From contig JBGTBD010000033.1 in the NCBI GenBank assembly GCA_041749475.1, positions 1-39,500 of the forward strand: a stretch of 39,500 bases of DNA. The letters are read 5' to 3'. The notes beneath the pieces are model-generated. The model was not told the origin of the DNA and searched no databases. It worked only from the letters and a program-made list of their open reading frames with translations. Made by a program: the position numbers and the translations under genes. Below, piece after piece: positions 1 to 7,126 of this stretch. Each line of letters opens with the position of its first letter. Position 1 is the first letter of the stretch. The DNA is from JBGTBD01 sp041749475. Its GTDB lineage: Bacteria; Pseudomonadota; Alphaproteobacteria; Rickettsiales; UBA998.

Positions 1-626
1 GGCAGAGCGCCGTCGTCCGCGTCGAAGGCACGCTTCCCGACGGAACGTCGATCAGCGGGTTGCCCAGCGAAGCAAAGACGCTCGATGTGGGCATCTATGG
101 CGAACAAGATTCTTGGAAAGCAGCGCTCATCGGGATGCAGCAGGGTGGAATCCGGCAGATTACAGTGCCGCTGAACCGCATCCTTGCCGAGGAGGAGATG
201 AAGTCCTATGAAGCACGCGAGGTCGCCAATTATAAGATCTATCTCGATAGCCTGACTCCCGCTTCCGTAACGGAGGAAATCCCCTTCGTCACCGTGGAGA
301 AGCTGAGTGGCAACGGTGCTATCGCCTATTGCCGGGACGAGGCAACGATTGCACTCACCCTGTGGGGAAGCGAGGGCACCGAAATCTACCGTTCCCCTGC
401 CGATGCACCGCTTACCTTCACTATCGGCTCCTCAGCGCTGCTCTATGGCATCGACCGCGGGATGATCGGGCAGCATGAGTCAGGAACGCGACTAATCATG
501 ATTCCGCCCGCGTACGCCGTGTCCTCCGGGGAGGCAAAGGGCAAAGGATTGCCGAAAGAGGTCACGGAAGGTAAAATGCTGGTTGCGGAAGTGCGGTTGA
601 TTGCGCTAAAGAAAAGCTCCCGCTAA
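1..626 (+). CDS. FKBP-type peptidyl-prolyl isomerase-like protein (5' end cut by window edge)
   Basis: The reading frame is open from the first complete codon at base 3, so the gene starts before the window; the TTG at 60 is only an internal codon. The upstream residues read VRVEGTLPDGTSISG, matching the FKBP core pattern V-x-Y-x-G-x-L-x-D-G. The C-terminal half has a second FKBP-like segment (FTIGSSALLYGIDRGMIGQ followed by RLIMIPPAYA), resembling the family's G-x-x-x-V-I-x-G-x-x-x-G-[ML] and R-x-x-x-I-P-x-x-x-A-Y. This suggests two FKBP folds in tandem. Such proteins catalyse prolyl cis-trans isomerisation or act as chaperones, often in the envelope. Several aromatic pocket positions look poorly conserved, so activity is uncertain. 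No signal peptide can be judged because the N-terminus is missing. Only 26 bases separate it from the aminotransferase gene, which suggests cotranscription. Confidence 0.72.
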   Translation, partial: QSAVVRVEGTLPDGTSISGLPSEAKTLDVGIYGEQDSWKAALIGMQQGGIRQITVPLNRILAEEEMKSYEAREVANYKIYLDSLTPASVTEEIPFVTVEKLSGNGAIAYCRDEATIALTLWGSEGTEIYRSPADAPLTFTIGSSALLYGIDRGMIGQHESGTRLIMIPPAYAVSSGEAKGKGLPKEVTEGKMLVAEVRLIALKKSSR

Positions 627-652
627 CCCAACAGATACAAGGAATCCCCATC

Positions 653-1855
653 ATGTCGATGATCGCGCACCGTCTCAGTGCTGTGAAACCCTCCCCTACT
701 ATGGCGGTCACCGCCAAGGCTGCTGAATTGAAGGCTTCGGGGAAGGACGTTATTGGCCTCGGTGCGGGGGAGCCGGATTTCGATACGCCGGAACATATTA
801 AGCAAGCGGCTATTGATGCGCTGGCGCGTGGCGAGACGAAATACACCCCCGTCGCAGGCACACCTGCGTTGAAGGACGCCATCATCGCCAAGTTCAAGGA
901 AGATAACCATCTTTCCTATGAGCGTAACCAGATCGTGGTCGGCGTCGGCGCGAAACAGGTCATCTTTAATGCGATGCTCGCGACCGTGAATGCGGGTGAT
1001 GAAGTCATTATTCCGGCGCCCTATTGGGTATCATACCCCGACATGGTCATCGTCGCGGAAGGCAAACCGGTCATCATCGAATGCCCGGAAGCGCAAGGGT
1101 TCAAACTGACGCCTGCCGCACTCGAAAAAGCAATCACGCCGAAAACGAAATGGTTGATTCTGAACTCGCCGTCCAACCCTACGGGCGCCGGTTATTCCAA
1201 GGATGAGTTGCGTGCGCTGGCGGATGTGCTGCTGAAGCACCCGCAGGTCTATATCCTGTCGGACGATATCTATGAGTACCTGACCTATGACGGGTTCGAG
1301 TTCCATACCATCGCCGAAATCGAGCCGAAATTGATGGATCGGACGCTGACCGTCAACGGTGTCTCCAAGGCCTATTCTATTACGGGCTGGCGCATCGGCT
1401 ATGCGGGCGGACCGAAATCCATTATTTCTGCCATCACGGACGTACAGTCGCACAGTACCTCGAACCCCTGCTCCATCTCGCAAGCGGCATCCGTTGCAGC
1501 GATCAATGGCGACCATTCATTCCTCGATAGCTGGCTTGTATCGTTCAAGACGCGTCGTGATTTGGTTGCCGCGAAGCTGAATGCGATTCCTGGCCTGACC
1601 TGCTCGATACCTGAAGGGGCATTTTATGTGTTCCCGAACTGCAAGGGCGTGTTCGGAAAGAAGACGCCGCAGGGCAAGACCATCACCACCAGCGGGGAGT
1701 TCTGTGAGTACCTGCTGGATGAAGCATTGGTCGCGGCGGTTGCCGGTTCCGCGTTCGGTCTGGAAGGGCATTTCCGGATTTCCTACGCTACGTCCGAAGC
1801 GGTGCTGACGAAAGCCTGTGACCGGATTGCAGCCGCTGTTGCAGCGCTCGTTTAG
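653..1855 (+). CDS. aatA: Aspartate aminotransferase (class I, PLP-dependent)
   Basis: This enzyme exchanges the amino group between aspartate/oxaloacetate and glutamate/2-oxoglutarate in the cytosol, joining the TCA cycle to amino-acid synthesis. The 400 residues are the usual length for the bacterial Ib subgroup. Landmarks are the SPSNPTG loop with Asn175 near the PLP O3', the D-x-x-Y pair Asp204/Tyr207, Lys239 in VSKAYSITGWRIGY as the Schiff-base lysine, and the C-terminal HFRISYATS arginine that binds the substrate carboxylate. An AAGGAA ribosome-binding site eight bases before the ATG supports this start. In some bacteria the Ib subgroup also uses prephenate, giving arogenate; the sequence alone does not settle that. 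Identity as a class I aminotransferase is secure, and the aspartate assignment is very likely. Confidence 0.95.
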   Translation: MSMIAHRLSAVKPSPTMAVTAKAAELKASGKDVIGLGAGEPDFDTPEHIKQAAIDALARGETKYTPVAGTPALKDAIIAKFKEDNHLSYERNQIVVGVGAKQVIFNAMLATVNAGDEVIIPAPYWVSYPDMVIVAEGKPVIIECPEAQGFKLTPAALEKAITPKTKWLILNSPSNPTGAGYSKDELRALADVLLKHPQVYILSDDIYEYLTYDGFEFHTIAEIEPKLMDRTLTVNGVSKAYSITGWRIGYAGGPKSIISAITDVQSHSTSNPCSISQAASVAAINGDHSFLDSWLVSFKTRRDLVAAKLNAIPGLTCSIPEGAFYVFPNCKGVFGKKTPQGKTITTSGEFCEYLLDEALVAAVAGSAFGLEGHFRISYATSEAVLTKACDRIAAAVAALV

Positions 1856-1863
1856 TTTCGTTC

Positions 1864-1907
1864 AAGCGCCACGAAGGCTTTCCCGCTCAATGCGGGTGTC
1901 GTCGCTT
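1864..1907. terminator. Possible bidirectional terminator between convergent genes
   Basis: The gap between the aminotransferase stop and the LysR stop contains an imperfect stem: outer arms AAGCG/ACGA pair with TCGTCGCTT with a two-base bulge, and an inner CCCGC/GCGGG pair closes a five-base loop. A T-run follows about 15 bases later on the plus strand. The position suits a shared terminator, but the stem is interrupted and the U-tract is distant. Confidence 0.3.
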
Positions 1908-1929
1908 TGCTCCTCCGTTTTTATAAAAG

Positions 1930-2823
1930 CTAAAAGACCATATCCGTCAGCTTACGCTGCATGAAGCTGTGGAAGGCCCGGACGCGTTTGGAGTTTTTGA
2001 GGTCTACGGGGTAGACGAAATAGGCGTCGATATCCGGGCCGCTAATGTCGTCCAGGATGCGGCTGACGCGTTTGGCGCGTTCTACCATGTAGTCCGGCAA
2101 GGGGGCGATGCCGATGCCGCTCTTCATCGCGCGGAGCATGCCGTAGAGGCTGTTGACGGAGAGGCGGGGGCGCAAGGTGACGCCCTTTTTCTTCGCATAG
2201 TCGAAGAGCCAGTTCACGTTCTCGTGCGGTGGGTGGTATTGCTCTGTGTAGCCGATCATGATGTGGCTCTCTAAATCCTTCAATGTCTTCGGCGTACCGT
2301 GATGCTGGAGGTAATCGTTGGAGGCGTAGATGCCGTTCTGGATGGTGAAGAGCTGCTTCTGGATGACGTCCGGCTGCGGGGTTGGGTACATGCGGATGGC
2401 AACGTCGGCCTCGCGCATGGAGAGGTCCAGTTTACGGTCATCGACCATTAGGTTCAGATGCACTTCCGGGTAGAGTTCGATGAATTCTTTTATCAAGGGA
2501 ACAAGCCATACCGTGCCGAGGGATGCCGGAACGGTGACTTTCAATTCCCCACGCGGTTTTTCGTGCAGTTCCAGCAGGGCGGTCTCGGTCGAAGTGAGTT
2601 TCTGATAAAAATCGGCGACGGTGCGCAGAAGAATATCCCCCTGCTCGGTCAGCAGTAACCCCCGTGGACGACGGTGAAATAAGGGGGTGCGGAGTTGTTC
2701 TTCAAGGGCAGTGATCTGGCGGCTGATGGAGGATTGGTTGACGCCTAAATCCTCTGCCGCCTTGGTGATATTCTTCGCCTGCGCGACAGCGAAAAAGATG
2801 CGCAATTTATCCCAATCGAGCAT
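1930..2823 (-). CDS. LysR-family transcriptional regulator
   Basis: A 297-residue protein of normal LysR length. Residues 1-60 form the winged helix-turn-helix, with the characteristic pattern ITKAAEDLGVNQSSISRQI, then ALEEQLRTPLFHRRPRG. The rest is the periplasmic-binding-protein-like effector domain, including the typical PLFHR...LTEQG linker and LKVTVPASLGTVWLVPLI. It would act as a tetrameric DNA-binding regulator with an unknown small-molecule co-inducer. It is the last gene of the peroxiredoxin-DUF305-TrxB-GNAT run on the same strand, 39 bases after the GNAT gene, with a GGAGGGG-rich stretch just before the ATG. LysR proteins of the OxyR type sense peroxide, but this protein is not identifiable as OxyR, so a redox role is only a guess from context. 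Confidence 0.92.
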   Translation of the reverse strand: MLDWDKLRIFFAVAQAKNITKAAEDLGVNQSSISRQITALEEQLRTPLFHRRPRGLLLTEQGDILLRTVADFYQKLTSTETALLELHEKPRGELKVTVPASLGTVWLVPLIKEFIELYPEVHLNLMVDDRKLDLSMREADVAIRMYPTPQPDVIQKQLFTIQNGIYASNDYLQHHGTPKTLKDLESHIMIGYTEQYHPPHENVNWLFDYAKKKGVTLRPRLSVNSLYGMLRAMKSGIGIAPLPDYMVERAKRVSRILDDISGPDIDAYFVYPVDLKNSKRVRAFHSFMQRKLTDMVF

Positions 2824-2862
2824 ACCCCATCCCCTCCCAAGGATTTTTCTTACCCTACTGGG

Positions 2863-3372
2863 TTAGGGGGAAGTTGGCAAGTCAGGGGCATCAAGGCGGC
2901 GGCCGAGAAAGACCGTGCCGGCTACAGGGGTATCGTAATAGGGTGTGATGGTGGTGAAACCTGCTTTTCGGTAGAGCGTAATCGCTTCGATCATGGCGGG
3001 CAGGCTGTCGAGGCATATGTCGCGGTAACCGATGCCGGTGGCGGTCTCCAGCACCGTATCGACCAAGGCACGCCCCAGACCCATCCCACGAGCGGATGGA
3101 GCGACGTAGAGGCGCTTGATCTCGCAACACCCGTCCACTTCCATCGGGCGTAAGGCAGCGCAGCCTAGCGGCTCTCCATCCTTGTTGCGAGCAAGGAATA
3201 ATTCACCCCTAGGTGGGGCGTATTTACCGGGCAGGGCAGCCAGTTCGCCTCTAAAATCCTGATAGGAGAGATCGACCCCGAGCGATGCGGCGTAAGCTTG
3301 GAATAATTCTATAGTGGTGGCGAGATCGTCTGCAGAACGGACAGGGCGGATATGGAAAAGGGGATCGTCCAT
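2863..3372 (-). CDS. GNAT-family N-acetyltransferase (next to trxB)
   Basis: A 169-residue single-domain GNAT protein. The core motif is at residues 84-103: EIKRLYV (beta-4) followed by RGMGLGRAL, the Q/R-x-x-G-x-G/A loop that holds the acetyl-CoA pyrophosphate. The C-terminal YRKAGF motif (about 134-139) is the usual motif B. The substrate is not predictable from sequence. The gene starts 12 bases after the trxB stop and is probably cotranscribed with it. It belongs to the same subfamily as the second GNAT at 22530-23003: both share EI[KR]RLYV, LD[ST], Y[KR]K-x-GF and a Y[DN]-x-[ST]PV segment, and both neighbour a flavin disulfide reductase gene. Confidence 0.88.
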   Translation of the reverse strand: MDDPLFHIRPVRSADDLATTIELFQAYAASLGVDLSYQDFRGELAALPGKYAPPRGELFLARNKDGEPLGCAALRPMEVDGCCEIKRLYVAPSARGMGLGRALVDTVLETATGIGYRDICLDSLPAMIEAITLYRKAGFTTITPYYDTPVAGTVFLGRRLDAPDLPTSP

Positions 3373-3384
3373 ATCCGTTTTTGA

Positions 3385-4335
3385 TTAATGCTGGCCCAGT
3401 ACCGCTAGGAACTTGTCGGCTTCCAGTGCGGCCATGCAGCCTGTTCCCGCGGCGGTGATGGCCTGGCGGAAGATTTTATCCTGTACGTCGCCTGCGGCGT
3501 AGACGCCGGGGACGGAGGTTTGCGTGCTGCCGGGGGTGGTGATGATGTAGCCGTCATCCTCCATCGCCAATTGGCCTTTGAACAGGGTGGAATTGGGGTC
3601 ATGGCCGATGGCGGTGAAGGAGCCGTCCACCTTGATTTCCCGCATCGCGCCGGTTTTGAGGTTTTTCAGGCGCAGGCCGGTGAGGGATGGGGGGTTGTCC
3701 GTGCCTAAGAATTCTTCGACGGCGGAATCCCAGATGACTTCGATCTTCGGGTTGGCGAATAGGCGTTCCTGCGCTATCTTCTCAGCGCGGAGCGTGTCGC
3801 GGCGGTGAATGAGGGTAACTTTGCTGGCGATGTTGGCTAGGAAGAGGGATTCTTCGACGGCGCTATTACCGCCGCCAATAACGGCGACTTCCTTGCCGCG
3901 GAAGAAGAATCCATCACATGTCGCGCAGGCCGAGACGCCGAAATTGCGGTATTTGTATTCGCTCTCCAGCCCCAGCCAGCGGGCGGAGGCGCCGGTGGCG
4001 ATGATGAGGACGTCACCGGTGTAGATGTTGCCGGAATCCCCGACGCAGGTGAAGGGGCGTTTGGAGAGGTCGGCGGAGACGATCACGTCATGGATGATCT
4101 GTGTCCCGACATGTTCGGCCTGCTTTTCCATCTGCTCCATCAGCCACGGTCCCTGAACCTTGTCCGCGAAGCCGGGATAGTTCTCGACGTCTGTGGTAAT
4201 CGTCAACTGACCGCCGGGTTGCATCCCATGCACCATCGTCGGCTTCAGGCCTGCGCGCGCGGCGTAAATAGCAGCGGAGCAGCCAGCGGAGCCGGAACCG
4301 AGGATGAGAACTTTAGTGTGATGCGTGGTGGTCAT
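3385..4335 (-). CDS. trxB: Thioredoxin-disulfide reductase (NADPH)
   Basis: A cytosolic FAD enzyme that passes electrons from NADPH to thioredoxin. The 316 residues fit the low-molecular-weight bacterial type. Seen in order: the FAD dinucleotide fold GSGSAGCSAAIYAARA (13-28), the redox-active dithiol Cys137-Ala-Thr-Cys140 in ACATCDGFFFRGKE, the NADPH fold GGGNSAVEE (154-162), the 2'-phosphate-binding HRRDTLRA (178-185), and the second FAD motif VYAAGDVQD near the C-terminus. The start overlaps the end of the DUF305 gene by 23 bases, so the two are probably translationally coupled. With the peroxiredoxin gene two positions upstream, this gives a peroxide-detoxifying electron path, although no thioredoxin gene lies in the cluster. 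Confidence 0.97.
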   Translation of the reverse strand: MTTTHHTKVLILGSGSAGCSAAIYAARAGLKPTMVHGMQPGGQLTITTDVENYPGFADKVQGPWLMEQMEKQAEHVGTQIIHDVIVSADLSKRPFTCVGDSGNIYTGDVLIIATGASARWLGLESEYKYRNFGVSACATCDGFFFRGKEVAVIGGGNSAVEESLFLANIASKVTLIHRRDTLRAEKIAQERLFANPKIEVIWDSAVEEFLGTDNPPSLTGLRLKNLKTGAMREIKVDGSFTAIGHDPNSTLFKGQLAMEDDGYIITTPGSTQTSVPGVYAAGDVQDKIFRQAITAAGTGCMAALEADKFLAVLGQH

Positions 4336-4987
4336 GGGTGGGAGCCGTTTTTTTAGGGGTTATAGTCTGCTTGGCCAGCCAGTTCTGCATCAGCATGATT
4401 TCCTGCGTCTGCGAGCGGGCGATACTCTCCGCCATAGAGCTGATTTGGCGCGTGCGGCCGTATTTCAACTGGGTGACGGCCATATCTACTGCGCCCTGAT
4501 GGTGGGGAATCATGCCGAGGACAAAATCGATATCGGGGTCACCCGTATAGGCCACATTCATCATCGCGTGGTGCATGATGTCGGAGGATTTTTTATACTC
4601 CGCGTTGGCGGGGGAATCGGGGTCGGTGAGCAGATAGCCACGGCGGTCCAGCCAGCGTTTGAAATTGGCGATCTCGATTTGCTGCATGAACAGGATGTTC
4701 TTCGCCAGTTGGCGAATCTTGGGGTCTTTGCCGTACTGCAATTCGACGAGCGCCATATCCACGGCGGCCTGATGGTGTGGGATCATCCCGGCGACGAAAT
4801 CGGTATCGACATCGCCCGTGTAGGTATCGGGCATCGCTTTATGCATATATTCCATAGCGCGGATGTAGCCCGCCGTCGCATCCGTTTCCGACGCGACGGC
4901 GGGGTGCACCATGAATCCCTGAACTGCAATGCAGCTGAAGAGAAAAAGGAGGGTCAAAAAGCCTGTGGGATTAGAGGGCATCCGCAT
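4313..4987 (-). CDS. Exported protein with two DUF305 domains
   Basis: A 224-residue protein with an N-terminal hydrophobic signal (about residues 9-32, ending near AVAS). Two DUF305 repeats follow, each carrying the signature MIPHHQ-[AG]-AVDMA, at residues 68-78 and 159-169. The C-terminus is His-rich (HDHHASH). DUF305 is a four-helix ferritin-like fold with conserved histidines, and metal binding, often copper-related, is suspected for the family, but no reaction is established. The gene overlaps the peroxiredoxin gene by 17 bases at its start and trxB by 23 bases at its end, so the three genes are locked together. No clear lipobox is seen, so a periplasmic location is inferred. The tandem duplication and tight linkage to redox enzymes are the unusual points. 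Confidence 0.88.
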   Translation of the reverse strand: MRMPSNPTGFLTLLFLFSCIAVQGFMVHPAVASETDATAGYIRAMEYMHKAMPDTYTGDVDTDFVAGMIPHHQAAVDMALVELQYGKDPKIRQLAKNILFMQQIEIANFKRWLDRRGYLLTDPDSPANAEYKKSSDIMHHAMMNVAYTGDPDIDFVLGMIPHHQGAVDMAVTQLKYGRTRQISSMAESIARSQTQEIMLMQNWLAKQTITPKKTAPTHDHHASH

Positions 4988-5573
4988 TTTCTTTCAGGTA
5001 GGAGGCCACGCCTTCGGCGGTCGCCTTCATGCCGGACTTGCCTTTTTGCCATCCCGCGGGGCAGACTTCGCCAAATTCCTCATGGAACTGCAGCGCATCA
5101 ACCATGCGGACGGCTTCATCGACGTTACGGCCTAAGGGAAGATCATTCACCACTTGATGGCGGACGATACCTTTCTTGTCGATCATGAACGTGCCACGGA
5201 AGGCGACGGCGTCATTGACCAGCACGTCATAATCGCGGGCGATGGATTTGGTAAGGTCGGCCACCATCGGGAATTGAACATTACCGATGCCGCCCTTTTC
5301 CACCGGCATCTGTTTCCAGGCGAGGTGAGTGAAGTGGGAATCGACGCTGACACCGATGACTTCGACGCCGCGCTTGCGGAAATCGTCCATGCGATTATCG
5401 AAGGCGATGATCTCGGACGGGCAGACGAAGGTGAAATCGAGCGGCCAGAAGAACAGCATCCCGATCTTGCCCTTGATATGGCTGGTCAGGTTGAATTTGT
5501 CGTTGATGGTATTGTCGCCCATCACGGCGCTGGCGGTGAAATCCGGGGCGGGTTTGCCGACGAGAACGCTCAT
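4971..5573 (-). CDS. Typical 2-Cys peroxiredoxin (AhpC/Prx1 type)
   Basis: Reduces hydrogen peroxide, alkyl hydroperoxides and peroxynitrite in the cytosol. The 200-residue protein has the peroxidatic Cys51 in FTFVCPSE and the resolving Cys171 in EVCPAGW, which form an intersubunit disulfide in this class. The GG[IL]G loop is present (GGIG, 94-97), but the C-terminal YF motif that makes eukaryotic Prx1 prone to overoxidation reads YL (192-193), so it may be comparatively robust. AGGAG lies just before the ATG. It heads a cluster with a DUF305 protein and trxB. No ahpF is present nearby, so thioredoxin/TrxB is the likely electron donor. Confidence 0.95.
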   Translation of the reverse strand: MSVLVGKPAPDFTASAVMGDNTINDKFNLTSHIKGKIGMLFFWPLDFTFVCPSEIIAFDNRMDDFRKRGVEVIGVSVDSHFTHLAWKQMPVEKGGIGNVQFPMVADLTKSIARDYDVLVNDAVAFRGTFMIDKKGIVRHQVVNDLPLGRNVDEAVRMVDALQFHEEFGEVCPAGWQKGKSGMKATAEGVASYLKENADAL

Positions 5574-5632
5574 GGTATTGCTCCTAGTTGATACATGGTT
5601 AGATAGTGAGTGAAAGCACCTGTTTCAAGCGC

Positions 5633-6643
5633 TTATCCTTTACGTTTAGCGGTATAACCCATCCTGATTTGCGCCGCAATCTTTTCCGCCTCGTCCAGCA
5701 CGCGACCCCCCGTCCAGATGGAGGAATAATCGCTGAGCTGGCGGACATATTTTTCCTGCATCAGGGAGGTGAGGAAACGCTTGTGCTTCTCCGCCAGCGT
5801 ATGCCGGGTGGGATAGACATAGACCGGTTTACTGGTGTAGCAGGCTTCGGAGATCATGCTCACCGAATCACCCGTCACAATGATTTTCTCGGCCAGCGCA
5901 AGATAGGCGAGATAGGGGTTCTGGCTATTGCTGCCATAGGTGAACAAATGGTGCGGGATGCCGGCCAGCATCTCCTGCAGATGTTTCATCACGGCGGGGG
6001 AGGTACGATGGCTGGTGGTGACCAGCACCGAACCGCGCCCGGCAAGGCGGCGGGCGGTGGACATCACCTCTTCCGCTTCCTCGACGGTGAATTTGCCTTC
6101 TTTCGTGTCACCCCCCAGTAGCACGGCGATGCGCGGTTCCGGCAGCGCGCCGATGGTCAGGCTCCACTGGGCGGCGGCGTCCTTCAAGGACTGCGCGGTG
6201 ATGGGGTGTGGTGCGCCAAGCGTCTGGATGATCTTTCCCTTTTTCGGGACTTTGTCGTGAAACGGCAGACAGACGAGATCGAATTTTCGCACATCCATCT
6301 CCGGGGCCATCAGATGGGCGAGGTAGATGTGGTCCCCCATCTGCTTTTTGATGGCAAGAGCGACAGGAGCAAGGCGGCGTCCTGCAGAAACGATGATAGA
6401 GGGAAGCGGCGGTTCCAGCCGGTCGCTCATCGCAGGGTTGGTGTGGGAAAGCGTTTCGCCAAGCAGGACATTGGGGAGTCTCGCTTTACCGTTATACGTA
6501 AAGCGGCGCAGGGAGTAGGGATAGTCCATTTTCTTGAGGATGCCCTCGACCTGATGCGCCGTGCCGGGGCGGTCGTCTATCAGGCCCCATACATGCGGCA
6601 GGGAGGAGGCATCAGCGGGGGGGACGAAGGGGGAGGTTACCAC
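5633..6643 (-). CDS. ELM1-family (DUF1022) protein, glycosyltransferase-like
   Basis: A 336-residue protein of the ELM1 family, named from plant mitochondrial fission factor ELM1 and widespread in alphaproteobacteria. It opens with VWGLIDDRPGTAHQVEG, typical of the family. Later come SIIVSAGRRLAPVA, LLGGDTKEGKF, LVTTSHRTSP and VTGDSVSMISEA, which together resemble the GT-B nucleotide-sugar site of MurG-like enzymes. No enzymatic activity has been firmly assigned to bacterial members, so envelope glycan or lipid work is only an inference. The GTG start immediately follows the greA stop with no gap, so it depends on carAB-greA transcription and probably on translational coupling. Confidence 0.85.
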   Translation of the reverse strand: MVTSPFVPPADASSLPHVWGLIDDRPGTAHQVEGILKKMDYPYSLRRFTYNGKARLPNVLLGETLSHTNPAMSDRLEPPLPSIIVSAGRRLAPVALAIKKQMGDHIYLAHLMAPEMDVRKFDLVCLPFHDKVPKKGKIIQTLGAPHPITAQSLKDAAAQWSLTIGALPEPRIAVLLGGDTKEGKFTVEEAEEVMSTARRLAGRGSVLVTTSHRTSPAVMKHLQEMLAGIPHHLFTYGSNSQNPYLAYLALAEKIIVTGDSVSMISEACYTSKPVYVYPTRHTLAEKHKRFLTSLMQEKYVRQLSDYSSIWTGGRVLDEAEKIAAQIRMGYTAKRKG

Positions 6644-7117
6644 TTAACCGTATTTCACTTCGGTGATTTCAAAGAATTTCTCGCCGCCGGGGGTCTTGGC
6701 GATGACGCTGTCGCCTTTCTTCTTGCCGATCAACGCGCGGGCGATGGGGGCGGAAAGGGAAAGCTTGCGGGCTTTGATATCCGCCTCATATTCACCGACG
6801 ATCTGGTAAGTGATTTTCTCTTCTGTCTCTTCGTCCATCAGGCTGACGATAGCGCCGAACTTGATGATTTCGCCGCTCATTTGCTTGATGTCGATGACCT
6901 CGGCGCGGGCGAATTTATCTTCCAGATCGAGGATACGGCCTTCGATGAAGCTCTGTTTCTCACGCGCAGCGTGATACTCGGCATTCTCCGACAAATCCCC
7001 GTGCTCACGCGCTTCGGCGATCGCCTTAATGACGGCAGGGCGATCCTCCGTCTTCAATTTCTTGATCTCGGCTTCCATGTCGGCATAGGCCGTCTTGCTG
7101 ATCGGAAATTTATCCAT
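6644..7117 (-). CDS. greA: Transcription elongation factor GreA
   Basis: Rescues backtracked RNA polymerase by stimulating cleavage of the RNA 3' end. At 157 residues it has the normal two-part form: an N-terminal antiparallel coiled coil (about 1-75) with the acidic tip GDLSENAEY, whose Asp and Glu enter the polymerase secondary channel, and a C-terminal FKBP-like globular domain (SAPIARALIGKKKGDSV). The gene sits nine bases after carB and directly before the ELM1 gene. carAB-greA linkage is common in proteobacteria. Confidence 0.97.
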   Translation of the reverse strand: MDKFPISKTAYADMEAEIKKLKTEDRPAVIKAIAEAREHGDLSENAEYHAAREKQSFIEGRILDLEDKFARAEVIDIKQMSGEIIKFGAIVSLMDEETEEKITYQIVGEYEADIKARKLSLSAPIARALIGKKKGDSVIAKTPGGEKFFEITEVKYG

Positions 7118-7126
7118 GGCCTCATC

